Positions 42,959-50,250 of a stretch of DNA of 50,250 nt are shown here, in pieces. Source of the DNA: Candidatus Eremiobacterota bacterium. GTDB lineage: Bacteria; Vulcanimicrobiota; CADAWZ01; Ess09-12. The DNA is taken from NCBI GenBank assembly GCA_031082125.1, contig JAVHLM010000012.1, forward strand, positions 137,336 to 187,585, read 5' to 3'. A program made the position numbers and the translations under genes. The notes under the pieces were generated by a model. It had not been told where the DNA came from. It was given only the letters and a program-made list of their open reading frames with translations, and ran no database searches. How positions within the stretch are numbered: the first letter of the stretch is position 1; every line of letters starts with the position of its first letter.

Positions 42959-43031
42959 GCCCCTGCACGACCGCCCCTCCAGCCATGTATTTGACCGGCT
43001 GCGGGGTATCATGCGGCACTCCGGGACAGAG

Positions 43032-43757
43032 TCATTGTGATAACGGCACCATGGGCAGCATCGAGAGATCCTCAAGGATCTCCCCGAGCTCGGTGGTGGT
43101 GTAGTACGTCGTCTCTACAAATCCTTCCCTCTGCTCCGTGTAGAACGTTGAAGTCTGGTCGATTCTTGAAAGGATGCCCAGCGCGGGATCAAAGAACAGG
43201 AGGCCCTCTCTCCGGTAGGTGATGGTTCTTTTCTCCGGCGATCCGGGGTACCCCGGGTAGCTCACGGCGGCCGTGCGGAAAGCTATCTGAAGATGGGGCG
43301 CTCCCTCAATCTCGCATTCATTTTCAAGGGTATAATACGTGGCGGTCTGGAGGGGCTCTGCCGTGTCGGCAGGCTGCAGATACTCCTCCCGCTCCCACCT
43401 GTGCCCGAGGGGAACAGGTTCTGACGGAAATGGATGAATGAGCAGAATTGAGGTGTCAGTGGCTTCAAGAATGGTGCCCCTCCTGTCTATCATGGCATAG
43501 GTGCATTTCAGGTGGGGCAGAGTCCTCTCCCTGTCATCCATTGTTGATTTGACGGGAATCGGGCTGATGAAGACATGGAGGCGGTCTCCCCTGTCCTGGT
43601 AAAGGATCTTGAGGGTCAGGGAGATCTCCAGGGCCTGGTCGGGCAGGGCTTTCACGCCAGGCAGCGTCGATGTCACCGTCGTTCTTGAGGCTCCGTGGTA
43701 ACAGGCCATCAAGCCGGGGCTGAAGGCGTATTCAAGGTCATATGATTGTGACTCCAT
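43032..43757 (-). CDS. Hypothetical beta-rich protein
   Basis: 241 residues with a very strong AGGAGGAG ribosome site. It has no signal peptide, membrane helix or known motif. The sequence alternates strands and turns throughout (ALEISLTLKILYQDRG, LHVFISPIPV, TYYTLENECEIEGAPHLQIAFR, RTITYRREGLLFFD, FVETTYYTTTELGEI), with E-T-T-Y-Y-T-T-T as a repeated-Thr strand. It ends in a hydrophobic helix. I cannot name a family. It lies 124 bases from the M15 peptidase gene, both on the minus strand. Confidence 0.75.
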   Translation of the reverse strand: MESQSYDLEYAFSPGLMACYHGASRTTVTSTLPGVKALPDQALEISLTLKILYQDRGDRLHVFISPIPVKSTMDDRERTLPHLKCTYAMIDRRGTILEATDTSILLIHPFPSEPVPLGHRWEREEYLQPADTAEPLQTATYYTLENECEIEGAPHLQIAFRTAAVSYPGYPGSPEKRTITYRREGLLFFDPALGILSRIDQTSTFYTEQREGFVETTYYTTTELGEILEDLSMLPMVPLSQ

Positions 43758-43881
43758 GGTCGCTCCTCCTGGTGCTCATATCTGATGAGTAATATTATTC
43801 GGGAGGAGAGGAACTCCTTTCCGGAAAAGAAGAAGCCCGGGTGCTCCGGGCTCCTTGTGGTCTTTCTGAGAGGATTTCTGC

Positions 43882-45384
43882 TCAGGCGCCCGAAGGGGAG
43901 ACATGCCACTGCTCCCAGCCGCCATGCTGGACATTGGTCTTCAGGCCGTAGTCCTGGACATTATTGGCGAGCCACCGGTAAGCGCCCGGCGTGTTGGCGA
44001 AATCCACGGCTACCCCTTTCTCATGATTGCTGGTCCCGGGGTACGCGGCGCGGCCCGGCCCATACTTGTTGTAAAGGGCCCACTGCTCGGAATTTGACCT
44101 GAATCCCGAGATGATGTCCAGGTTGACGCCGTCCTGTTTCGCGTCCTCTATCATCTGCCTGAGGCGCGGCGCGATGCTGGAATCGACCTTTTCGCCCGAG
44201 ACGGTCTCAAGCTTCCCGGAGGGGGTGCCGGGAGCCTTCATCTGCTCCTTTTCGGCCTTGAGGCGCTCCTCTTTTTCCTTCTTGGCCTCTTCTTTTGCCT
44301 TCTGGAGCTCGGCCTGATCCTTCTGGAGCTGGTCCTTGGCCTTGGCCTGCTCCTGCTTGGCCTGGGCTTCATCCTGCTTGGCCTTGGCCTCTTCCTGCTT
44401 GGCCTGGGCTTCCTCCTGCTTTGCGGCTTTCTGCTCCTCCTGGGCCGCCCGGAGCTCGTTCTGGGCGCTTTCCACGGCGCTGTTGTCAGGAGCCTGCGGA
44501 GACGCCGTCTCACCGGTCTCCTTCGACTGCTGGGCTTTCTGCTGCTCGGCCTGCTGCACTTTCTGCTCGGCGCTCTGCACCTTGCTGTCGGCTGACTTGA
44601 CTTTCTGCCCCGCCGCCTTCACCTTCTCGCCGGCCTGCTTGGCCTGCTGCGAGGCCTGCTGAACCTTCTGATCGGCCTGCTGAACGTCCTGCTTGTCCTG
44701 CTTTACTTTCTGCTCGAGCTCTTTGACCTTCTGGTCGGCGCTCTCAGGCCCTCCCTGTCCCTTATCGCCGGGAGCGGTCTCCGTTCCCCCGGCATGGGGA
44801 GCCTGCTGGGCGTTCCCGCTGTGGGACGGATAGGAGGGCTGTCCACCGCTCATCGGTGAATAGGGGTTCGCCATGCCCTGGGGTGCCCCGCTCCCCCCGC
44901 TCATCGGCATGAAGGGATTCCCCGCGCCCATCGGCGAGCCCATGCCCATCGGTGACTGCGGATTCATGCCAAGAGGAGTGCCGAAGGCCCCGTTCTGCAT
45001 GGGATTGCCCATCCCGGGGCACATCCCGTTCTGCCCCATCATCTGCATCATCATCTGCATCATCATCATCAGCATCTGCATCATCTGCTGCATCATCTGC
45101 TGATTGCCGCCCATGCCGTTCATCATGCCGCCGAACCCCGGCACCATGCCCATTCCGTTATTGAACCCCATCATGGGCCCTGCCTGCGCGAAGGCGGGAA
45201 GGGAGCCGGGGCCGCCCTGCTCGCCGAGATCCTGCGAGAAGAGCGAGCCGTCCATGCCGAAGGGGCTCAATCCCATCTCGGTTCCCAGGCTCCCCAGGCC
45301 TATCGCCCTCTGGGGGCCGGCCATGAACATGGCGCTGTCAACGGCCATCATATTGGTCATTCTGAGCTGTGCAAGCGGATCCAT
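43882..45384 (-). CDS. M15 peptidase (VanY-type D-Ala-D-Ala carboxypeptidase) with Met-rich head and coiled-coil middle
   Basis: 500 residues from the Met at 45384, with a perfect GGAGGT six bases upstream; the Met at 45438 has no such site. The C-terminal domain (about 400-500) has SGFRSNSEQWALYNKYGPG, then GTSNHEKGVAVDF with zinc ligands H454 and D461, and EQWHV with H494: all three ligands of M15 metallopeptidases, which cut D-Ala-D-Ala or peptidoglycan cross-links. The first 180 residues are Met/Gly/Pro/Asn rich, with a run of MMQ repeats near 95-125. The middle (about 205-390) is an Ala/Lys/Gln/Glu coiled coil. No signal peptide is visible, so how it would reach peptidoglycan is unclear. 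Confidence 0.9.
   Translation of the reverse strand: MDPLAQLRMTNMMAVDSAMFMAGPQRAIGLGSLGTEMGLSPFGMDGSLFSQDLGEQGGPGSLPAFAQAGPMMGFNNGMGMVPGFGGMMNGMGGNQQMMQQMMQMLMMMMQMMMQMMGQNGMCPGMGNPMQNGAFGTPLGMNPQSPMGMGSPMGAGNPFMPMSGGSGAPQGMANPYSPMSGGQPSYPSHSGNAQQAPHAGGTETAPGDKGQGGPESADQKVKELEQKVKQDKQDVQQADQKVQQASQQAKQAGEKVKAAGQKVKSADSKVQSAEQKVQQAEQQKAQQSKETGETASPQAPDNSAVESAQNELRAAQEEQKAAKQEEAQAKQEEAKAKQDEAQAKQEQAKAKDQLQKDQAELQKAKEEAKKEKEERLKAEKEQMKAPGTPSGKLETVSGEKVDSSIAPRLRQMIEDAKQDGVNLDIISGFRSNSEQWALYNKYGPGRAAYPGTSNHEKGVAVDFANTPGAYRWLANNVQDYGLKTNVQHGGWEQWHVSPSGA
44262..44740 (-). repeat. Repetitive DNA encoding the coiled coil of the M15 peptidase
   Basis: Degenerate short repeats encode units such as EEAQAKQEEAKAKQDE and QQAEQKVQQAEQ (imperfect 8- to 11-residue units). 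They are coding repeats, not a mobile element. Confidence 0.6.
45029..45110 (-). repeat. ATC/CAT trinucleotide-rich tract
   Basis: On the plus strand the sequence is a run of catcatctg/catcatcatc units; on the minus (coding) strand it encodes the Met-Gln rich part of the M15 protein (QQMMQQMMQMLMMMMQMMMQ). All units keep the reading frame. Confidence 0.7.
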
Positions 45385-45421
45385 AGGTACACCTCCAGGT
45401 AATGAGAACTTAAAGTACCCC

Positions 45422-45449
45422 ATATTATATAACGACATGGGACAGTCAA
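45422..45449 (-). promoter_or_regulatory. Candidate promoter of the M15 peptidase gene
   Basis: On the minus strand TTGACT (45444-45449) is followed by TAATAT (45422-45427) after 16 bases; a perfect TATAAT (45424-45429) overlaps it at a short 14-base spacing. Either would give a leader of about 35 bases. Confidence 0.5.
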
Positions 45450-45635
45450 GTAAAGTGGTAAAGTTCCTAAAAAAATCCTGTGCTTTTTTCCAAGGTGCCT
45501 GAGGGCTCCCGGGAAGATGACGGGTGGGTGATCATCGATGGATTGAAGCTGCCCAGGGCGGGATGAAGCAAAAAGCATTGTCACCGCTTTGCCTGTTGGA
45601 GAGGAATAGCAGGGGACGGCGAATAATCTTCCCTC

Positions 45636-46790
45636 GTGGAGGAAAAAAAGCGGCTCATCTCACTTGATCTCTTCCGCGGGGCGACTATTGCAGGGATGCT
45701 GCTTGTCAACAATCCCGGCACATGGAGCGCAATCTACGCTCCGCTGGAGCATGCCGAATGGAACGGGTGCACTTTCGCCGACCTGATATTTCCCTTCTTC
45801 CTTTTTATCATGGGAATGGCCATCCCCCTTGCCTTTCGCAACCGCAGAACCTCGGCAGATGGCATGAAAAAGCTGCACCTGCAGATACTCCGGCGCGCCC
45901 TCCTCCTCTTTGCCCTGGGCCTCCTGCTGAATTCTCTCAACGTGATGCTGACAAAAATGACCCTGTCTCCCTTTGCCATCTGGCCCGATCTCCGCATCCC
46001 CGGGGTACTGCAGCGGATCGCGATCTGTTACCTCTTTGCCTCCCTGATGGTGCTGCACCTGAAGCCCAAAGCCCAGGTCCTCGCCTCCGTGCTGCTAATC
46101 CTCGGCTATGCACTCACGATGAACTTTGTACCCGTGGAAAGGAACGGCACAGTGATCTGGGAGGCAGGAATTCCGCTGAGAGACCATAACCTTGCAGCTC
46201 TGGTCGATGCCTCCCTGCTCGGGAACCATGTATGGAAGGTTTCCGCCCCTTGGGACCCCGAGGGAGTGCTGAGCACCCTGCCGGCCATTGCCACGACACT
46301 TTTCGGGGCCTTTGCCGGGTACTGGATCCTCAGGGAAATTCCCCCCGCGGTGAAAGTGAGGGGCATGGCCATCATGGGAGCCCTCGGGGCGCTCTCAGGG
46401 TACCTGATGAATTTCTGGGTTCCGCTGAATAAAAACATCTGGTCAAGCTCCTACACGCTCTTCACCGGGGGGCTCGCCCTTCTCTCAATGGCCTTCTGCT
46501 ACTGGCTTGTGGATGTGAGAGGCGCAAGGCGGGGGCTCCATTTTTTCATTGTGTATGGATCGAATGCGATCACGGTCTTTGTCCTCTCCGGCATCTTTGC
46601 CCGTTTCCTCGATTTCATAAAGGTCCCCCTGGCTTCGGGGCTGAGCCTCAAGGCGGTGATCTACAGCGGCCTTTTTGCTTCCTGGCTGCCTGATAAGGCG
46701 GCATCGCTGGGCTATGCCCTTGCCTTTGTGATGGTCTGGTACGGCATCATGGCCGTGTTCTACAAGAAAAGAATTTTCCTGAAGATATGA
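45636..46790 (+). CDS. DUF5009/heparan-alpha-glucosaminide N-acetyltransferase-like membrane protein
   Basis: 384 residues from GTG 45636. About ten membrane helices. The front is typical of the family: RLISLDLFRGATIAGMLLVNNPG, then APLEHAEWNGCTFADLIFPFFLFIMGMAIPLAF, in which the conserved His is the likely acyl-transfer residue in relatives. These proteins move an acyl group across the membrane onto a sugar; the sugar here is unknown. The start has a weak ribosome site, but the conserved sequence begins within ten residues of it, so no better start exists. No partner gene is next to it. Confidence 0.88.
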   Translation: MEEKKRLISLDLFRGATIAGMLLVNNPGTWSAIYAPLEHAEWNGCTFADLIFPFFLFIMGMAIPLAFRNRRTSADGMKKLHLQILRRALLLFALGLLLNSLNVMLTKMTLSPFAIWPDLRIPGVLQRIAICYLFASLMVLHLKPKAQVLASVLLILGYALTMNFVPVERNGTVIWEAGIPLRDHNLAALVDASLLGNHVWKVSAPWDPEGVLSTLPAIATTLFGAFAGYWILREIPPAVKVRGMAIMGALGALSGYLMNFWVPLNKNIWSSSYTLFTGGLALLSMAFCYWLVDVRGARRGLHFFIVYGSNAITVFVLSGIFARFLDFIKVPLASGLSLKAVIYSGLFASWLPDKAASLGYALAFVMVWYGIMAVFYKKRIFLKI

Positions 46791-46876
46791 CCCGCCTCAC
46801 CATCATCTTCCCCCGCAGCAGGCAGGGCGGTGACTGCCGGGTCGCCCGCGTGGCTTAAAGTGCCTCCGATGACCGC

Positions 46877-46897
46877 CCGGGCTTCCGGGCAGCCCGG
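46877..46897. other. GC-rich hairpin after the acyltransferase gene
   Basis: CCGGGCT pairs with AGCCCGG around TCCGGGC. No U-tract follows, so termination is uncertain. The surrounding 188-base gap also holds the promoter at 46911-46939. Confidence 0.4.
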
Positions 46898-46910
46898 CTG
46901 AAAACGATTC

Positions 46911-46939
46911 TTGCCACAGGGGCTCCTTTTTGCTACAAT
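46911..46939 (+). promoter_or_regulatory. Promoter of the second ankyrin gene
   Basis: TTGCCA (46911-46916), a 17-base spacer ending in TGC, then TACAAT (46934-46939): near-consensus with an extended -10. The gene begins 40 bases on. Confidence 0.75.
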
Positions 46940-46978
46940 TGATTAAAAGCGGAGAAGAGGCGAAGGGGAGGCAGGCTC

Positions 46979-47695
46979 ATGAAAAGCCTTATCGCGGCAG
47001 CGGCTCTTGTTTGTTTTATGCTCTTTGTGACGGCGCACGCGGGAGCCGATCAGGCTGAAGATCTTTTTGGCGCGGCCTACAAGGGGGACCTGGCAAAAGT
47101 GAAGGCTCTCCTAGCGAAAAATCCAAAGCTTGTCAATGGAAAGGGAAAGAGCAGCGGCGGATGGACCGCCCTGATGGCCGCAGCGAGGGCTGACCATAAG
47201 GACATAGTCCTCTATCTGCTTTCAAAAGGAGCTGATATCAACGCGGTAAGCGATGAAGGTTTAACATTACTTATAGACGCGGCGTCCTTCGGCAAAACTG
47301 AGATGGCGGCGCTTTTCCTGTCCAGGGGCGCAGCGGTGAACGCAAAGGACAGGCAGGGAAAGTCTTCCCTGCATTATGCGGCATCGGGTCTGGGAAACAG
47401 GGAGCTGGCGGCGGCCCTTGTCAAAAGCGGCGCCGATGTCAACGCCAGGGACAAGTCAGGCAGAACGCCCCTCTCCTATGCCGCGGAAGAGGGAGCAAAG
47501 GCGACAGCGGAGCTCCTCATCTCCCACGGCGCTCCCATCAACGCAAGGGACGCCTCGGGAAAAACACCGCTCGGCACCGCGGTGGAGAAATTGAAGAGCA
47601 TGTCCCTTCACATAGACCGTGTCGACAGAAGCAAAGATGAGCAGAAGATGAAGGAGCTCATTGCCTTTCTCCGTGCCCGCGGGGCCAAAGAATAA
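46979..47695 (+). CDS. Exported ankyrin-repeat protein (second)
   Basis: 238 residues, ribosome site GGGGAGG. The Sec signal peptide (1-24) ends TAHAGAD. The rest holds about six ankyrin repeats: GWTALMAAARADHKDIVLYL, GLTLLIDAASFGKTEMAALF, GKSSLHYAASGLGNRELAAAL, GRTPLSYAAEEGAKATAELL and a last GKTPLGTAVEKL, with GADVN- or GAAVN-type ends. A charged tail follows (RVDRSKDEQKMKELI). It is clearly related in layout to the exported ankyrin protein at 35359-36303, though its repeats are more regular. Partner unknown. Confidence 0.92.
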   Translation: MKSLIAAAALVCFMLFVTAHAGADQAEDLFGAAYKGDLAKVKALLAKNPKLVNGKGKSSGGWTALMAAARADHKDIVLYLLSKGADINAVSDEGLTLLIDAASFGKTEMAALFLSRGAAVNAKDRQGKSSLHYAASGLGNRELAAALVKSGADVNARDKSGRTPLSYAAEEGAKATAELLISHGAPINARDASGKTPLGTAVEKLKSMSLHIDRVDRSKDEQKMKELIAFLRARGAKE

Positions 47696-47807
47696 CAGCC
47701 CTGGCCATTTTTATCCTTTTTCTTGTCCTGGCCGGCTCCTTTCTGCTATACTTATGATACTGGCGGAAAACTCTCCAGAATTCCAGATAAAAAGCGAGGC
47801 ATTCCCT

Positions 47808-48977
47808 ATGGACAGAAGAGACTTTATCACAGAGGCATGCAAAAGCGTTGTCGGTGCAGGAATAGTGGCAGGCCTGTGCTCTGATCCCCGCTTCCTTGCC
47901 GGTATCACCGCCGGCAGCATCGGGGAATCAGGTGCGAAGCCCGCTCCGGTAAAGAAAGAGGTGATATTCCGGGCCTTTGGAAAGACAGGCCTGAAAGTCT
48001 CGGAAGTGGGCTTCGGCGCGATGATCACCAATGACTCCTCCGTGCTGGCGCAGGCCCTCGAGATGGGGATCAACTACATCGACACGGCAGCCCGCTACCA
48101 GGGGGGCAACAACGAGAAGATGATCGGCAATCTGCTGGGGAAAAAGAGAAAAAACGTGATCATCTGCACGAAAGTCCCTCCCGGCAGGATCGATGAGATG
48201 GAGAGGACGGTGGAGCAGAGCCTTGTCTCCCTGAAAACTGACTACCTTGATCTGCTGCTTCTCCATGCCCTCAAGAGCGAGGAGGAAGTGCAGAACAGAG
48301 AATGGCAGCAGTTCCTCGCGAAGCTGAAAAAACAGGGAAAAACAAGGTTCGTCGGCGTCAGCACCCACAGCAACATGGCCGGGGTGCTCAAGGCCGTGAC
48401 AAAATCGAAGTTCTATGACGCGGTGCTCACGACCTATAATTTCAAGGTGGGCCAGGACGTGAAGGAAGCCGTCGCGGAAGCCCGCAAGGCCGGCGTGGCG
48501 ACTATCGCGATGAAGATCATGTGCGGGGGCTATCAGGCGGGGGCATCTTCAAAGCTTAATCCTTTCCAGGCGGCTCTAAGGTGGGTTCTCAATGATAAAA
48601 ACATCGATACGACCATTCCGAGCGTCACAAGCATGGATCAGCTCAACCAGAACTTCGACGTCATGGGCTCGAAAATGACCTTCAGCGACAGGAAAGCGCT
48701 GAGCCGCTATGCCCATGACATAGCCCCGCTTCATTGCAGCTCGTGCGGGAGCTGCGACGGGAGCTGCACCCATGGCGTGCAGTGCACCGATATCCTGAGA
48801 TTCCTGATGTATGCCGAGGGATACCGCGAAATGGATCTCGCACGGGAAAGCTATTCCGAGCTCCATGCCTCTGAAAAGGCATCCCGGTGCCTCTCTTGCA
48901 GGAGGTGCATGATAAAGTGCGCCCACAGCCTCGATATAAGGTCAAGAATGAGGGAGGCTCACCGGCTTCTTGCCTAG
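47808..48977 (+). CDS. Tat-exported aldo/keto reductase with C-terminal ferredoxin-type clusters
   Basis: 389 residues from the Met at 47808, GAGG upstream; the longer frame from 47661 overlaps the ankyrin gene. The N-terminus MDRRDFITEACKSVVGAGIVAG is a Tat-type signal (RRDFI plus a hydrophobic stretch), so it is probably exported folded. The aldo/keto reductase barrel keeps the catalytic tetrad D92, Y97, K122 and H153. The C-terminal part has two Cys groups: CSSCGSCDGSC with a later HGVQC, and CLSCRRCMIKC, consistent with two 4Fe-4S clusters. Such AKR-ferredoxin fusions probably pass electrons from NAD(P)H or another donor to the clusters; the substrate is unknown. Confidence 0.9.
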   Translation: MDRRDFITEACKSVVGAGIVAGLCSDPRFLAGITAGSIGESGAKPAPVKKEVIFRAFGKTGLKVSEVGFGAMITNDSSVLAQALEMGINYIDTAARYQGGNNEKMIGNLLGKKRKNVIICTKVPPGRIDEMERTVEQSLVSLKTDYLDLLLLHALKSEEEVQNREWQQFLAKLKKQGKTRFVGVSTHSNMAGVLKAVTKSKFYDAVLTTYNFKVGQDVKEAVAEARKAGVATIAMKIMCGGYQAGASSKLNPFQAALRWVLNDKNIDTTIPSVTSMDQLNQNFDVMGSKMTFSDRKALSRYAHDIAPLHCSSCGSCDGSCTHGVQCTDILRFLMYAEGYREMDLARESYSELHASEKASRCLSCRRCMIKCAHSLDIRSRMREAHRLLA

Positions 48978-49027
48978 ATTCTCCTGAGATGACGGCGCGG
49001 GGTGGGCTCTCAGAAACAGGTAAAGCA

Positions 49028-50086
49028 ATGAAAAAAACAGCGGTCTTTCTTGCTTCGCTGCTTATATCGCTCGTTCTGCTGGAGGGCAGCATTGAGCTTC
49101 TGGAGTCTTCAGCCCAGGAAATGCCTTTCCTCTCAGGACCCCCGCACCTTGCTTCCGAGGAAGCCGACGCCCTCCTCAGAAGCCTCCCGGCCGACAATTT
49201 CTCCGAAGGCTGGGTGCAGGCGCAGAAGCCCCGCCTCTATGGAAAGGATGACCTCTTCGAGCTCATTGACGGGGAGGCCGAGCAGTATTTCCAGTTCGGC
49301 TTTCTCAATGCCGCCTCAGGCATCTATACCAACAAAAGAGAGGCTGACAGCCTCCTCACCGTGGATATCTTCGAGATGGCCGATAAACTTATGGCTTTCG
49401 GCCTCTATTCGACGTACCGCTCTTCCGGCAGTGCATACCATCCCCTGGGAACGGAGTCATTCGGAGATTCCGGATCGCTCTACGGCTACCAGGGGAAGTT
49501 CGTAGTCCGCATCTACTGCGCCTCACTGAAAACCCTCAAGAGCCCGGTCACCGCCGCCGCTCTAAGCCTTTTCGCCTCTCTTCCCGGCGACCGCTCTCCC
49601 CCCGCGGAGCTCTCGCTGCTCCCGGCGGCTGGAAAGGTCGCCCATTCAGAGAAACTTACGATGAAGGGGTTCCTGGGCATCGATGAGCACCCGGCGGCGC
49701 TTGAAGCTGAATACAAGGATAAGGGCCACACCTTCAAAGGCTTCATCATCACATCACCTGATGAAAAGAAGAACTTGGCGCTCTTTGAGAAGCTTCTGGG
49801 GCTCCTGGACAGGAAGTCCCTGAAAAAGAAACCGGCAGCCGGCGGGACTGCCTACTATAGCAAAACCAGGTACAACGAGGGATTGTGCCTCTATGCCTCG
49901 GGGAGCCTCACCATGGGGGCCTTCATGCTCGAAAGCTTTGATGAGGGGCTCCGCTTTATCAGCATGGTGAAGGCGGCCCCGAAGGCCTCCCTCCTCCCCC
50001 GCCGGCCGGGATCCATGGGGAAAGAAAGCTCTGGACGGGGAAACCTGGCAGGATCCCGCCATGAGGTGAACAGATGTCACCGGTGA
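49028..50086 (+). CDS. DUF6599-type exported protein
   Basis: 352 residues from the Met at 49028; the longer frame from 48887 overlaps the reductase gene. Residues 1-25 form a signal peptide or anchor (KKTAVFLASLLISLVLLEG). The core has GWVQAQKPRLYGKDDLFELIDGEAEQYFQFGF, then DIFEMADKLMAFGLYSTYR and GYQGKFVVRIYC, which fit DUF6599, a family of unknown function. The last 30 residues are basic and low in order. It follows the reductase gene by 50 bases and probably shares its transcript. Confidence 0.85.
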   Translation: MKKTAVFLASLLISLVLLEGSIELLESSAQEMPFLSGPPHLASEEADALLRSLPADNFSEGWVQAQKPRLYGKDDLFELIDGEAEQYFQFGFLNAASGIYTNKREADSLLTVDIFEMADKLMAFGLYSTYRSSGSAYHPLGTESFGDSGSLYGYQGKFVVRIYCASLKTLKSPVTAAALSLFASLPGDRSPPAELSLLPAAGKVAHSEKLTMKGFLGIDEHPAALEAEYKDKGHTFKGFIITSPDEKKNLALFEKLLGLLDRKSLKKKPAAGGTAYYSKTRYNEGLCLYASGSLTMGAFMLESFDEGLRFISMVKAAPKASLLPRRPGSMGKESSGRGNLAGSRHEVNRCHR

Positions 50087-50250
50087 AGTGAACAAGACCG
50101 CTGCTGAAACGCAGAATCTCAAACAGAAGCAGCCCGGGCTCACCTGCGTAACAGCGCGCGTCTGTTGATGACGGGCACCTTGAATGCTGCCTTAAAAATC
50201 TTTCCCCCGCAAAAAACATTCCGCCCAACGGCAGCCACGTCTGAAACCCG

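Noticed and set aside
45029-45110. Microsatellite outside a gene
   Set aside because: The trinucleotide run is in frame inside the M15 peptidase gene and encodes Met-Gln repeats.
50087-50250. Possible minus-strand genes at the right end
   Set aside because: The frames here overlap the DUF6599 gene on the other strand and have no ribosome site or recognisable sequence.

Overview
The window comes from a high-GC, Gram-negative-type (diderm) bacterium that I cannot place in a phylum. The evidence for two membranes is a lipoprotein, several Sec signal peptides, a Tat-like signal and an outer-membrane barrel protein ending in Phe. Almost every gene has a clear Shine-Dalgarno sequence, and many starts are better placed at an internal Met, or at GTG or TTG, than at the longest open frame. 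Only a few genes are household (cysS, rlmB). Most of the rest are signalling, secreted or membrane proteins with unusual domain orders or no recognisable family, as expected of a poorly sampled lineage. I found no tRNA, rRNA, CRISPR array, prophage or insertion sequence.

Layout. 1-860: 3' part of a gene with a 146-residue-period internal duplication. 866-5399 (minus): a protein with four FHA-like modules, a receiver lacking its phosphoacceptor Asp, cysS and rlmB. 5532-8686: a small basic protein behind a palindrome-marked promoter, a subtilase with a five-helix membrane tail, and three small genes. 8836-13265 (plus): a BlaI-type repressor with a perfect operator on its own promoter, a sensorless M56 peptidase, a carboxy-terminal protease (S41), and a radical SAM protein whose conserved N-terminus lies upstream of the only conventional start codon.

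13262-23107 (minus) is the most interesting block: seven tightly packed genes behind one promoter overlapped by a palindrome. In transcription order they are two proteins that each carry two CxxCxxCC (YkgJ-type) metal-binding domains, a Cache-HAMP hybrid histidine kinase with two receivers, a lone receiver, a HisKA-receiver-PP2C phosphatase, and two exported beta-domain proteins with three membrane helices each. I infer a metal or redox signalling pathway that ends in a phosphatase.

23335-27836 (plus): a membrane/coiled-coil protein, a small lipoprotein and an unrecognised 1090-residue membrane protein preceded by twin hairpins. 27844-30912 (minus): a giant DUF2339 membrane protein. 31158-33718: three secreted or repeat proteins. 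33856-37048 (minus): an esterase-like phytase-family protein, an exported ankyrin protein and a DUF2490 barrel. 37150-41083: a family 9 glycosyltransferase, a membrane-anchored protein with two pseudopilin-like domains, and a P-loop kinase. 41147-42958: an ABC exporter pair with a structured leader. 43032-50086: a hypothetical protein, an M15 peptidase with a Met-rich head and long coiled coil, a membrane acyltransferase, a second exported ankyrin protein, a Tat-type aldo/keto reductase with ferredoxin clusters, and a DUF6599 protein. The last 164 bases hold nothing I can support.
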